Of a DNA stretch of 64,000 nucleotides, positions 42,001 through 54,000 are shown in pieces (the first letter of the stretch is position 1; the number at the start of each line of letters is the position of its first letter). The stretch is from Siphonodentalium dalli. Its lineage: Eukaryota > Mollusca > Scaphopoda > Gadilida > Siphonodentaliidae. The DNA lies in the NCBI GenBank assembly GCA_032622095.1, contig CP136067.1, forward strand, positions 122,301,030-122,365,029, given 5' to 3'. Under the pieces are notes generated by a model that had not been told where the DNA came from, made no database searches, and saw nothing but the letters and a program-made list of their open reading frames with translations. A program made the position numbers and the translations under genes.

Positions 42001-45000
42001 CCGAAGCAGAATGAGGCCCCCAGAGGGTGAATTTGGTGATGCTTGCCCGCTGTGTGGGATAGCCTCACTAAATTCACCCTCTGAGGACCTCATTCTGCAA
42101 ATGACAGACACAATATTTGCAGGCGTGGTCATTGTTCCATTTGTTTTCGATGTCAGTCCATGTGTCCATGTGTGTAGGTCCATTTGCATTTGGGTTCCTT
42201 AGTCGTATTTAAATTCACATAATACCATTTTTCGTACATCCATAGGTGAGCAATATGACTCAAAAGAGTTTAGCAAACAAACTTGAAGCATGTTACTTTA
42301 TGTTTGGAGAAGAGGGAAGATTAGGTGCCCTGAGCACTTGTCCCCCAATCCTATTGATATGTATAAGAGCAATAAAATATGTTAAACTAAACTTGAAACT
42401 TGATAAATAAAGGAGTTTGTGTATTAACCCTTACATCACCGGAGCTTCCTGAAGTTATGTGAAAACCCTGTGAAAATGCATTCTCTTATATATGCGAGTC
42501 TCCCATAGGGAGCCTCACATATATAAGAGAATACATTGGCCTAACAATATTTACTTTGACCTGGTAAGCCAGTGCATTCTCTTATATATGTGAAGCTCCC
42601 TATGGGAGACTCGCATATATAAGAGAATGCACTGGCACATGATCTTTAATGCTGCATGAGCACAGCTCCTGTCATTGAAAGGATATACATGTAAACTGCA
42701 AAGTAAAATTTCTTAAATCAGCAGTCTATTGATGGTCGTTGGTTCACTTTACTTAGTTCAATTTCACGTAAATTTTGTCATCCTAGGCTTCTGTGAATCA
42801 AAATTTTTTCATCGATCCAATCATCAAATCGGGGGGAAGATTTCACATCGAATCAAACCAAATAATCAAAAGTACAGCGACATTAAAAAAATATTTCGTC
42901 ACCGACGATTATAGAAATTATATAAAATTATATAAATGTACATGTCGAATAATTGATCAATTCATCATGGCCCTACGCTGTCATAATTTAGCTGATTATA
43001 CCTTATTATACTGGAAAATTGAATGAATAACGAAATTGGATTAGAAAATGGTACATTTGTAACCTAATGATTGATACATACTAGTAGGTGATTATCTCCC
43101 TTCTGTTGAACAAGATCCATGTTTTAAGGTCTTTTTCGCTTATATATATTAGACAGTCGCACGAGTCTCCAGATGCGGGAGGGTTTGAAAATTTATCATT
43201 TTGAATTGAATTGAACCTTTTGTGTGATTACACATCGAATCAAATCTTGACCGTTCGCATGAGCCTATGTCATGCATAACTGATGAAATACCCTAATTAT
43301 TATCGGAATAAGACTGTAGTAGAATTCTACCTATCGTCACAAATAAATAATGAACAGTTATCTTCATGCAGCGTGCGATGTGCATTCTTATGGCAATCGA
43401 TAAATTACCTGCATGAATGAGTAAGAAACTTAACTGCATGCCATCAGATTTATGATTTTATGGAAATATGTTAAATTCGCACATCAGGGTGCATGAATTC
43501 ATAATGCGCGAATTTAAAGCTGAGCAAATGATAATACTGCGTAAATTTAAGTATGATTAAGGTAGTTCACTAACAAAACTTCTAGATAGGGCACATAGTA
43601 CACTGTAATGCCCTAAGTAATCGACTCCTTAACCACAGCAGAATTATGGGTAACTTTTCAAGATTTAGTCGAAAATATGGCTTGTTGCCATTCATCGGAA
43701 AGCTCTCAGTGAGAGCTTTCCTATGAATGGCAACAAGCCATATTTCCGACTAAATCCTGAAAAGTTACCCATAATTCTGCTGTGGTTAAGGAGTCGATTA
43801 TTTAGAGCATTAATGTATCTGGAAAATATCACTTCTCTATAATAAATGGGTGAGAGAAGTGCATCATTTCATGGAGCAGAAATGCACGAGGTCTCCCTTG
43901 ACAAAGTATATATTAATATGATTAATATTGCTTCAGAATCTAGGTGTCATTTGCAAAATTATTCCAACAGTAAGTCGCCTTTCGCAGGATCTTGCACATT
44001 ATCAGGAAAAATAAGAAGTGTCCTTGGGTTTGTCAAAACTTTGTTTGTCTATCGTAAGCCCTTTGATAGAACAGGAAATGTCTCGACCTGTTACTGATTC
44101 CATTATACTCAAACTGGAGTTAACCTCTTCCCTGCTAAATGATGTTATTACGTCGTGTGCCAGGCTGTTGACGTTATTGCCATTTTTCAGTGGAAAAATA
44201 TAACGGGAATATCACAAAAACCATAAAACTGACTCAGTTGAAAGGCTATTATCGTTCACAATCGTGGAACATCATACACTGTTTATAACATCGAGATACA
44301 GTTATTCCGATGCACCAATCTCTTGAGTTCCAGCTATGAATAATGGCCTACTGCTAGGTACTATGGTACTACAGACCGTAAAACACATGCACTTTTATGC
44401 CTGTAAGAGTTACGGACATCATAGCAGTGAATAGGTTATGATTGTGTGGTGGATGACACATAAAATCTGAACAGTTTCGCGGTTATCACCACTTAACCAT
44501 TTACCCAACAAAACGGCCAAAACCGGCCAAATAAAGCTTCAACAGCCTAAAATATCTTCGGTCTGTCTCAATAGAACCATACAAATATGTATATCATTGG
44601 AACCGGCTCCTTGACCACATTGTGATAGTTACAGTTATGCCCTGTGCCAATGCATTCTCTTATATATGCGAGTCGACCATAGGTCGCCTCGCATATATAA
44701 GAGAATGCATTGGCCTAAAAAAAATCTTTTTTTAACATTTTTTCTTACATTCTTTAACAATTTTATAATTTTTAATGTGTTAAGCCAATGCATTCTCTTA
44801 TATATGCGAGGCGACCTATGGTCGACTCGCATATATAAGAGAATGCATTGGCACAGGGCCCTTCTGTTGGGTAAAGGGTTAACGCTGCTGGTGAAATGAA
44901 ATTTGTTTCTGAGTTCTGATTAGATTAGATTCCAGATAGGTTTTTATTGAAGAAATGATGAAAACCAACATTAAACAGTAAGTGATTTTCTTGGTTGGTG

Positions 45001-48000
45001 CCATGCTTTTGATTTGTTCATGGCTGCCACCTCCACCCCAGCGTGAGTTATTCTTACCGGCATGTCGAACATCTCCAAATTCTACCCTGCGTTCGTTGGG
45101 GGGAAAAAATCTGGAAAATAACCTCTGCTCCTTAGGTTTGTGGACATTGCTTTTAAAACGACCTCCTATTCAACATCTTATTAAATTATACTATTGTAAC
45201 TGTAAATTGCTTCTAAAACAATATCCAATTACAAATGCGCTGCTAAATATAGGATTTTAATTACTAAGGTGGTTTGTTTCTTATTTTATTATTATTTGTT
45301 TGTTATTTTTATTTTTTATTTCTTATTTCAAAATAAATCATAACAAAATTAACCACAATTTTTATTTATATGTTATTATTTTGTAATTATTCTGCCCGAT
45401 TATTAAACTATATTCTATTCTATATTCTACTCCAAAAGTTTCATCTTTTTGGTAAACTTTCAAAATATATATAATTTTCTGCCAATGTTGCAGTTCAAAA
45501 TATGACTTAACCCTTTACCCAACAAACCGGCCAAAACCGGCCAAATAAAGCTTCAACAGCCTAAAATATCTTCGGTCTGTCTCAATAAAACCATACAAAT
45601 ATGGATATCATTGGAACCGGCTCCTTGACTACATTGTGATAGTTACAGTTATGCCCTGTGCCAATGCATTCTCTTATATATGCGAGTCGATCATAGGTCG
45701 ACTCGCATATATAAGAGAATGCATTGGCACAGGGCCCTTCTGTTGGGTAAAGGGTTAAATTCATTTTGGAAGCATTTGACAGATCTGGCTAGGATAAAAT
45801 ATAGTTCTGCTTGAGTTTCCCTCCTCAGAACCAAACTAGCTTTGACAGGGCTAGGATAAAATATAGTTCTGCTTTAGTTTCCCTACTCTGAACCAAACTA
45901 GCTTTTTTGAAAACCCCAAACTGTTCGTACTTATATATTGTGCATATGGCTTGGGTTAAAAGGTTGAATGTTGCTCATACTAATACCAAGTTCTGTATAT
46001 TATTAAATTATTAAGAATTCCCTCATTAATCACTCACTTCCTCTTATCATCTTCCTTGTTCACTGCATAATAGAAATTCCTCTCTATAATGCAACACTTT
46101 CACCTAAAAACATGCATGTTCACTTCCTTCCTCATATATTTTCTTATTGTATAATTTATTCAGAGGCAGCAGGAAGACGACCACTAGGTCATGCTGCTCC
46201 AGTACAATACTGTTAATTCATATATGAATGCTTTGTTATTAATTCTTATTTGTTGTACAAATAAACATCTACATCCACTCCATCCAGACAGCACATTAAA
46301 CATTATTTGAGTAGAAAAACATTCTTTACACAGGACTTCAGACTTCTGCATTTATTATTTTCAGCCCACCTCTTCAAATAAGTTTAGATTTCACATGAAA
46401 ATACTCTATTGTATATTTATTTTACTTACCTGTTTGATGTCTGCATCAATTTCAGTAAAATTATCGATGTTTTTGACCAAGATATCAGGGAATTCTTATG
46501 AAATTAAAGATGTATAATCCAATTAAGTGCCTCTCAAGTACTATGTATTTGGTTCGAGTCGAGGAACCCACCTATCAAAGCTCAGAGTTATAAGATATTT
46601 ATTTATTGAAATCTATTATTTTTTACAATCAACTTACTGGTGGTCCAGTAATAAGTCGACAAGCTGACGGCCTCTGACCAAATTGCGGATGAAGATGGAT
46701 AACTCTAAAATCAAGAGGCTTTGTGTTGATAATAAGGCCAAATTTCATCGAACAACATGTTGATAAATAACACGCTTTGCAATTTTATACTATAGTTGAC
46801 AGTGTTTAGCATAATTTTTGGGCAATTAATCGATTCTGATAACTGAAGCGGTATTTCTAAAAATGTTGTCGTTGTTAGAGTCTGATTATAATGGGACCAT
46901 CAAATCTACATTTAACTATATACATGTATATTACCGGAAACATTAATATATCTGTTCATATGTTCTGTATATTCCGCTCATTTGTATATCGCCATAAAAA
47001 TATCAATCAACCATCTTGTATGCACTGAATAGAATTATGCATAGATGTGAACAATGATAAAAGCAATTTTTTTTGTAACATATTTATTGTGACTCCCGTT
47101 GTGTATATGATATTGAATGATGATGTGATGGTAATGAATGATGAGGGAGTAACCATTGGGGATTCGAGAACATATTATGAAACTTAGTTATAAAGGTCCT
47201 CTCCCTGTATTTTATCCCATATCCATATATGTTGGTAGATGGTGCCTCAGTGCGTAATCCTTATAACTTCATGTGTGTGAAGTAATTGTTGCAACATGCG
47301 GTGTGGGAGGCTGTTGATAAAGGGAAAGTTGTGGTGCTTGATCAGGACACTGGGAGATTGGTATCAACTCGGGGTCATGCAAACCCATCAGATTGTGGGA
47401 TAAACGATTGAACTGCAGTAATGCCCTAAGTAATCGACTCCTTAACCACAGCAGAATTATGGGTAACTTTTCAGGATTTAGTCGGAAATACGCCTTGTTG
47501 CCATTCATCGGAAAGCTCTCGCCGAGAGCTTTCCTATGAATGGCAACAAGCCATATTTCCGACTAAATCCTGAAAAGTTACCCATAATTCTGCTGTGGTT
47601 AGGGAGTCGATTACTTAGGGCATTACTGTATTTCAAAGAGTCTAGAGTATAATCTCCAAAGAGAATGTTTTTTTATAGAAATTATAGTATTGTTTGCACT
47701 TCTAAGGCAGTCGACCATGTGGTTCTAATGTTATTCTATATCGGACAGTGGAAAAAGTCTTCTTTTTTTTTAATAGATATATGACCTTTGCTCTTTCCTT
47801 TTCAGAGAAGGAAGATGAGGAGGTGGCACCCGTGTTTAACCAACAGTTATCTAATCAACACATACAGGAGGGGGCACGGTTAGTTCTCACCTGTAATGTA
47901 TCCGGTAAACCAGAACCAAATACTGAATGGTACCAGGATGGCAGGGTAAGTGTGATAACAAGCCTGGGTTTAGTGTGTCTGTCATTTACAGAATGAGGTC

Positions 48001-51000
48001 CCCAGAGGGTGAATTTAGTGACGCTATCCAGCATAGATTGCTAGCATCATAAATTCACCCTCTGGGGACCTCATACTGCTTAGGCCTCATCTTCTCTGAA
48101 AAGTTTCTTTATTAACAAATTTCTGTAGAAACTTCTTCATATAGATTTTATTTCATTATACCCCCCGCAACGAAGTTAGGGGGGGGTATACTGGAGTTGG
48201 CTTGTCCGTCCGTCCGTCGTCCGTCCGTGGACACAAATTTGTCCGGAGTTTTTCTCAGTCATTTTTTTATCAATTTCCGTGAAACTTGGCACAGACATCA
48301 ACCACCATGGGAACTTGTGCACCTGCGATTATGACGTCTGTCCGACATTTTTTGATGGAGTTATCCCCCTTTTTCGACTTAGAAACTTTTTTTGCAATAT
48401 GCATAATTTTGTCCGAGCTTTTATTCCTACATTTTTCGGTCAATGTTTTTTAATCTTGGCACTGTTATTTAGTACCATGGGAACCTGTGCACCTGCGATT
48501 ATGACGTCTGTCCGACATTTTTTGTGTGGAGTTATTCCCCTTTTTCGACTTAGAAATTTTTTCGCAACATACATAATTTTGTCCAAGCTTTTATTCCTAC
48601 ATTTTTCGGTCAATAGGTTTAAGATTAGGGTTATGGTTGTACACCTGCAATGGGAACTGTTAATTTATTATTTTAACTAAATGTTTACTGACATGTGAAA
48701 CATCTTAGTATTTTAAAAACAGGGGGGTATCCGTAGTCCCATTGGGACAGTCACACCTCTAGTTTTCAGTTCAGTTTCTCAATATCCCAAAATTGGCAGA
48801 CGACACATTGCATAATCGAGGTTCCCACTGGGTGTACACAACAATATTCACCATTTGGAATTTGAGTCTCTGTCTCCCATAGCTGATGAGGCCATGCATA
48901 ATGAGGTCCCCAGAGAGTGAATTTGGTGATGCTAGCACGCTATGCGGGATAGCGTCACTAAATTCACCCTCTGGGGACCTCATTCTGTAAATGACATTTG
49001 TAACATTTTCTCTACTAAATGGATTCTCTCATTCATCAATAAAGGTATACATTAGAATGGTATATTGTTCATTTGGAGAGCTGTACAGGCAATATAAGGT
49101 ATACATTAGAATGGTATATTGTTCATTTGGAGAGCTGTACAGGCAATATAAGGTATACATTAGAATGGTATATTGTTCATTTGGAGAGCTGTACAGGCAA
49201 TATAAGGTATACATTAGAATGGTATATTGTTCATTTGGAGAGCTGTACAGGCAATATAAGGTATACATTAGAATGGTATATTGTTCATATGGAAAGCTGT
49301 ACAGGCAATATAAGGTATACATTAGAATGGTATATTGTTCATATGGAAAGCTGTACAGGCAATATAAGGTATACATTAGAATGGTATATTGTTCATTTGG
49401 AGAGCTGTACAGGCAATATAAGGTATACATTAGAATGGTATATTGTTCATTTGGAGAGCTGTACAGGCAATATAAGGTATACATTAGAATGGTATATTGT
49501 TCATATGGAAAGCTGTACAGGCAATATAAGGTATACATTAGAATGGTATATTGTTCATATGGAAAGCTGTACAGGCAATATAAGCAGATGACAAATAATA
49601 CAAGTGTAGAAAGATCCCTATTCATTGGTGGGAAATGTTCAGATAATATGTTCAACAAACCACATATGAACATTTTCTAAGGGAAATACTCATTAATGAG
49701 TATTTATTTAGAGCCATTAGAGTCTAGTTTAGATGTCAAGACTCCAGAAACTAAGTTCCCTTGTAACATTTTTGAAACTTCATATCATCGGTGGGCATCT
49801 AAAAGGTCATACCCCAGGAAAATCAAATTATTCAGGAGACACAATAATCTATTTATCTCTGGAACTAGAATTGATATCATTCTGCCTATAACTTTGCACA
49901 ATAACACTTTATATCACAGTTGTTGTAATAGATACAATTTTGTATCTATATGTTAAAGCATGATTTTAATATGTAATATGACACTTTAGAAATAAAAAGT
50001 TGTGAAACAGAGATACAACATTTTAGTTTTGATGATTTTGGCAGCCTCATTAGTCTGTCACTCAGGATAAAGAGCATATCCCTTCGGCCATTCTTCTTCA
50101 AAACAATCCATTTAGAATTATCCTACCAGGAACGGTTTCGAAAATAAAAATTGCGATATTTCAGAATTAACGGAAAAAAAATTGCGCGAAACTCAGATAT
50201 GACATTTTAGAACAAGAATTTCCAAGAAAACATTGAAAAATGACAAGTTATCTGATGAACTTATGTGGTCGAACCCACAGATTCAAAAATGCAACAAAAA
50301 GTTTTGTGTCAAAATGGGAGGTTCGACCTTTTAGAAGCCCACCGTCGATATGTAGTGCTAACTAGTGCTCATATAGCATAGCATGGCTTCCTTTTCACTT
50401 CCATCATATTTTCATTTCCAGATGTTGAAATCAGATGAGATTGTTCATATATCATACTCGTCGGGAGTTTGCACGCTAACAGTCGACGGGACAATCATTG
50501 ATGACGAGGGAGAATACGTCTGTAAAGCATCAAGCCCAGCAGGCGTCGCTTCCACAAAATGTAGTGTAAATATCGAAAGTAAGTAAATCCATGTAAATAT
50601 CGAAAGTAAGTAAACCCATGTAAATATCGAAAGTAAGTAAATCCATGTAAATATCGAAAGTAAGTAAATCCATGTAAATATCGAAAGTAAGTAAATCCAT
50701 GTAAATATCAAAAGTAAGGAAATCAATGTAAATATCGAAAGTAAATAAATCCATGTAAATATCGACAGTAACTAAATCCATGTAACTATCGAAAGCAAGT
50801 AAATCCATGTAAATATCAAAAAAATCCATGTAAATATCGAAAGTAAGTTAATCCATATATAATTACACCTACTTCTATAGTAAATTGGCGTTGAGTTTAT
50901 CAAAGCTAATGTAATTATATCGGATAATTACATTAGGTCGAGATTTGATCAGTGCAACAAAAACGACCCAAAAGTACTTGCGCGCAATGATATTTGTAGT

Positions 51001-54000
51001 CCGTTGCATAGTAACTAAGGACGCTATTTTATTCGCACTCGCTTCGCAGTACACATTTTTTTTTCACGAACGCTATGAAAGCTAATAAAAGAATAATAAA
51101 TAACTATCCAAATAAAGACAATGCCCCAATATAATAAACATTCCCAAGCTGTTAACAGCGTGTAAATTTGGTCGTATTTGCGACGTTTCGTTACGAAATG
51201 CATGACTAAACATACACAACTTTTCAGTTTTCGTTTCATTTATAATTTTATTTACATTTTCCCAGCAGGCACCACTTGTCATTTTGTAAGACCACAGGAG
51301 TGTGGAACTTGATTAATAATTGCATTAATTAGCCTAATTACCATTTGTTTGGCCATAATGCTGGGCCAAAAAAATGCTAATTAGCATAATTAAGGCAGTT
51401 ATTGATAAAGTTCCAAGCTCCTGTGGTAAGAGTATTAAATTTAGTGGTTATATTCTGGGCACTACAATTTATATTATAGGATGAAATTTTTAATTACTGT
51501 TTACAGATGTCCCCAAACATTGTACCAGTCCCGTGAGAAAACTGCAATATATTTTTTCCCTTCGTCTCAGTGTAACGATATGTTACAAAGCATTTCATGA
51601 TTTCTGAGATTCCACAGAGACTGGCCCTACAAACTGAAACTTACAAAGTCCCCGTAAAAAAATGCAGCATTCAATGTTTCTTCACCTCCTTTTATTGTAG
51701 CGATATGTTGCAAAGTGTTATGAGGTGTTACCGGTACATTTTACAAATGATATTAAGTCCCCACCCCCCCAAAAAAAAAAAACGCAGCATATTATTAAAA
51801 CTCATCTCAATGCAGCGATATGTTACAAAGTGTTACGAATCGTTATATTATTTCAGAGATCCACAGTGACCGCTCGTAGACAGGACTGTGTTACAAATGA
51901 TATAAAGTCCCTGTGAGAAAAATGCATATTTTTTCAACTCGTCTCAGTGTAGCGATAAATTGTTACGAAGCATTACGTTACATGTGCAACAGAACGAGAG
52001 AGAGAGAGTGAGAGAAGTGTGGGAGTCGCACCGAAAGTTGGTAGCACCCGGAATCCCAAGCCGGTCACACATCCATGGAATAACCGCGCCCGACGTTGCT
52101 TAACTTATCACACAAAGCGTGTAACGACCGTGACCTATCGATCAGAGAAGTCATCGGCCTTCTATATTTACAACGCGACCACTATACACATGATTTCTGA
52201 GATCCACAGAGACCACTCGTTGATTGGTGTTACAAATAATGTAACGTCCCTGTCCAGGATATTTCTTCTACTCGTCTCAGTGTATGGTACCGATATGTTA
52301 AAAAGTGTTACAAAGGTTTACGTGTCTGCATTATGTGGACACAAGCGATTTAATAATCACTTTAAATTTTACCAATTATATTAGTTTTTGAAAAATAAAT
52401 CATCTTAAAATTCCTTAAATGCCATGATGATTTAATTCTTCTGAAAACTTGTTTCTCGGTAAAATCACAATCATTACAATGACACAAAATGACTGGGCGA
52501 AAAATCGAAAATTGAAAAGTATTTGGCTCACTGCCGATAGATAGTAAGAAAATTCTCACTAAACTTTTTGATTATCGCATGTTCATGATTCCCAGTTGAC
52601 ATGGAGACTAACTGTATATTTTCCTCTTCCAAAATTCTGCTAATAATGTTTAATTTTGATCAAAAGTTTATTAATTTTTTGTTTCGTCCTTGACATACGT
52701 TCGGGAAAAACCCACTCGATCGGCAGATCTGCAGATCGATCGATATTATTCGGACGGGAATGCAGCGAGTTGTTTTCGGCTCAAGTCTTGTCTGTTATTT
52801 GAGAACATATAGTTCCTTGTTTCAATCGTATTTTAAGGGCGAATATGTCTTTAAATTCAATATTTAACAATCGATGGCATAATTATAAGGAATAATCTTG
52901 GTTTCCTAATGTAATTACACAGTCTAAAGGCATATGCCGAATCACAAACTCTTATAAATCGCTTCGCGATTTATAGGTTTGTGATTCGGCATATGCCTTT
53001 AGACTGTGTAATTACATTAGGAAACCGAGATTATTCCTTAAATATATATCTATAGTAAGTCAATCCATGTAAATATCAAAAGGAATTAAATCCATGTAAA
53101 TATAAAAAAATCCATGTAAATATCGAAAGTAAGTATATCCATATATTTATATCTATAGTAAGTCAATCCATGTAAATATCAAAAGGAATTAAATCCATGT
53201 AAATATAAAAAAAATCCATGTAAATATCAAAAGTAAGTAAATCCATATATATATATCTATAGTAAGTCAATCCATGTAAATATCAAAAGGAATTAAATCC
53301 ATGTAAATATAAAAAAAATCCATGTAAATATCAAAAGTAAGTAAATCCATATATATATATCTATAGTAAGTCAATCCATGTAAATATCAAAAGGAATTAA
53401 ATCCATGTAAATATAAAAAAAATCCATGTAAATATCAAAAGTAAGTAAATCCATATATATATATCTATAGTAAGTCAATCCATGTAAATATCAAAAGGAA
53501 TTAAATCCATGTAAATATAAAAAAAATCCATGTAAATATCGAAAGTAAGTTAATCCATGTAAATATCAAAAGTAAAGGCCCTTCCACATGGCGTTTATTA
53601 TTAATCTCAACATTATGTTAGGTGTGTGCCAGAAAATTGTGAGAAGCCATTTCCATGAACTGTCACATCAAGGAACTAGCCCAATGTTGGTATGCAGGCA
53701 GTCCACTCAAGCTAGGAGCATTCAACAATAGGCCACAGTTTGAGAGATTAGTGGTAAACAGGGAATTTGGCAATGGACATATGACCTAAAAGTGAGGCTA
53801 AAACTCATCTAATCCCAGAGGGTTATATCAGTTCTTGCAAAATGAATGTACACAATTTTCCAGCACACATCTAACATAATGTTGAGATTCTATAAGCAGT
53901 ATTGAACTCAATTAAATTGCCATTCAAGCCTTTTACTAGTTCAGATCATGTACTTTTATGGCAGTTATTCATTTCCAATCAATTTGTATACTTTCTGAAA

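Noticed and set aside
49029-49680. ORFs of 229, 214 and 172 codons
   Set aside because: Artefact of a 54-bp tandem repeat in an intron.
50530-50829. Minus-strand ORF of 99 codons
   Set aside because: Repetitive translation of the 27-bp array (a multiple of 3) over the end of a real + strand exon.
52040-52106. Functional 5S rRNA gene
   Set aside because: Only the 3' half is recognisable, the 5' part is replaced, and no terminator T-run follows on the minus strand.
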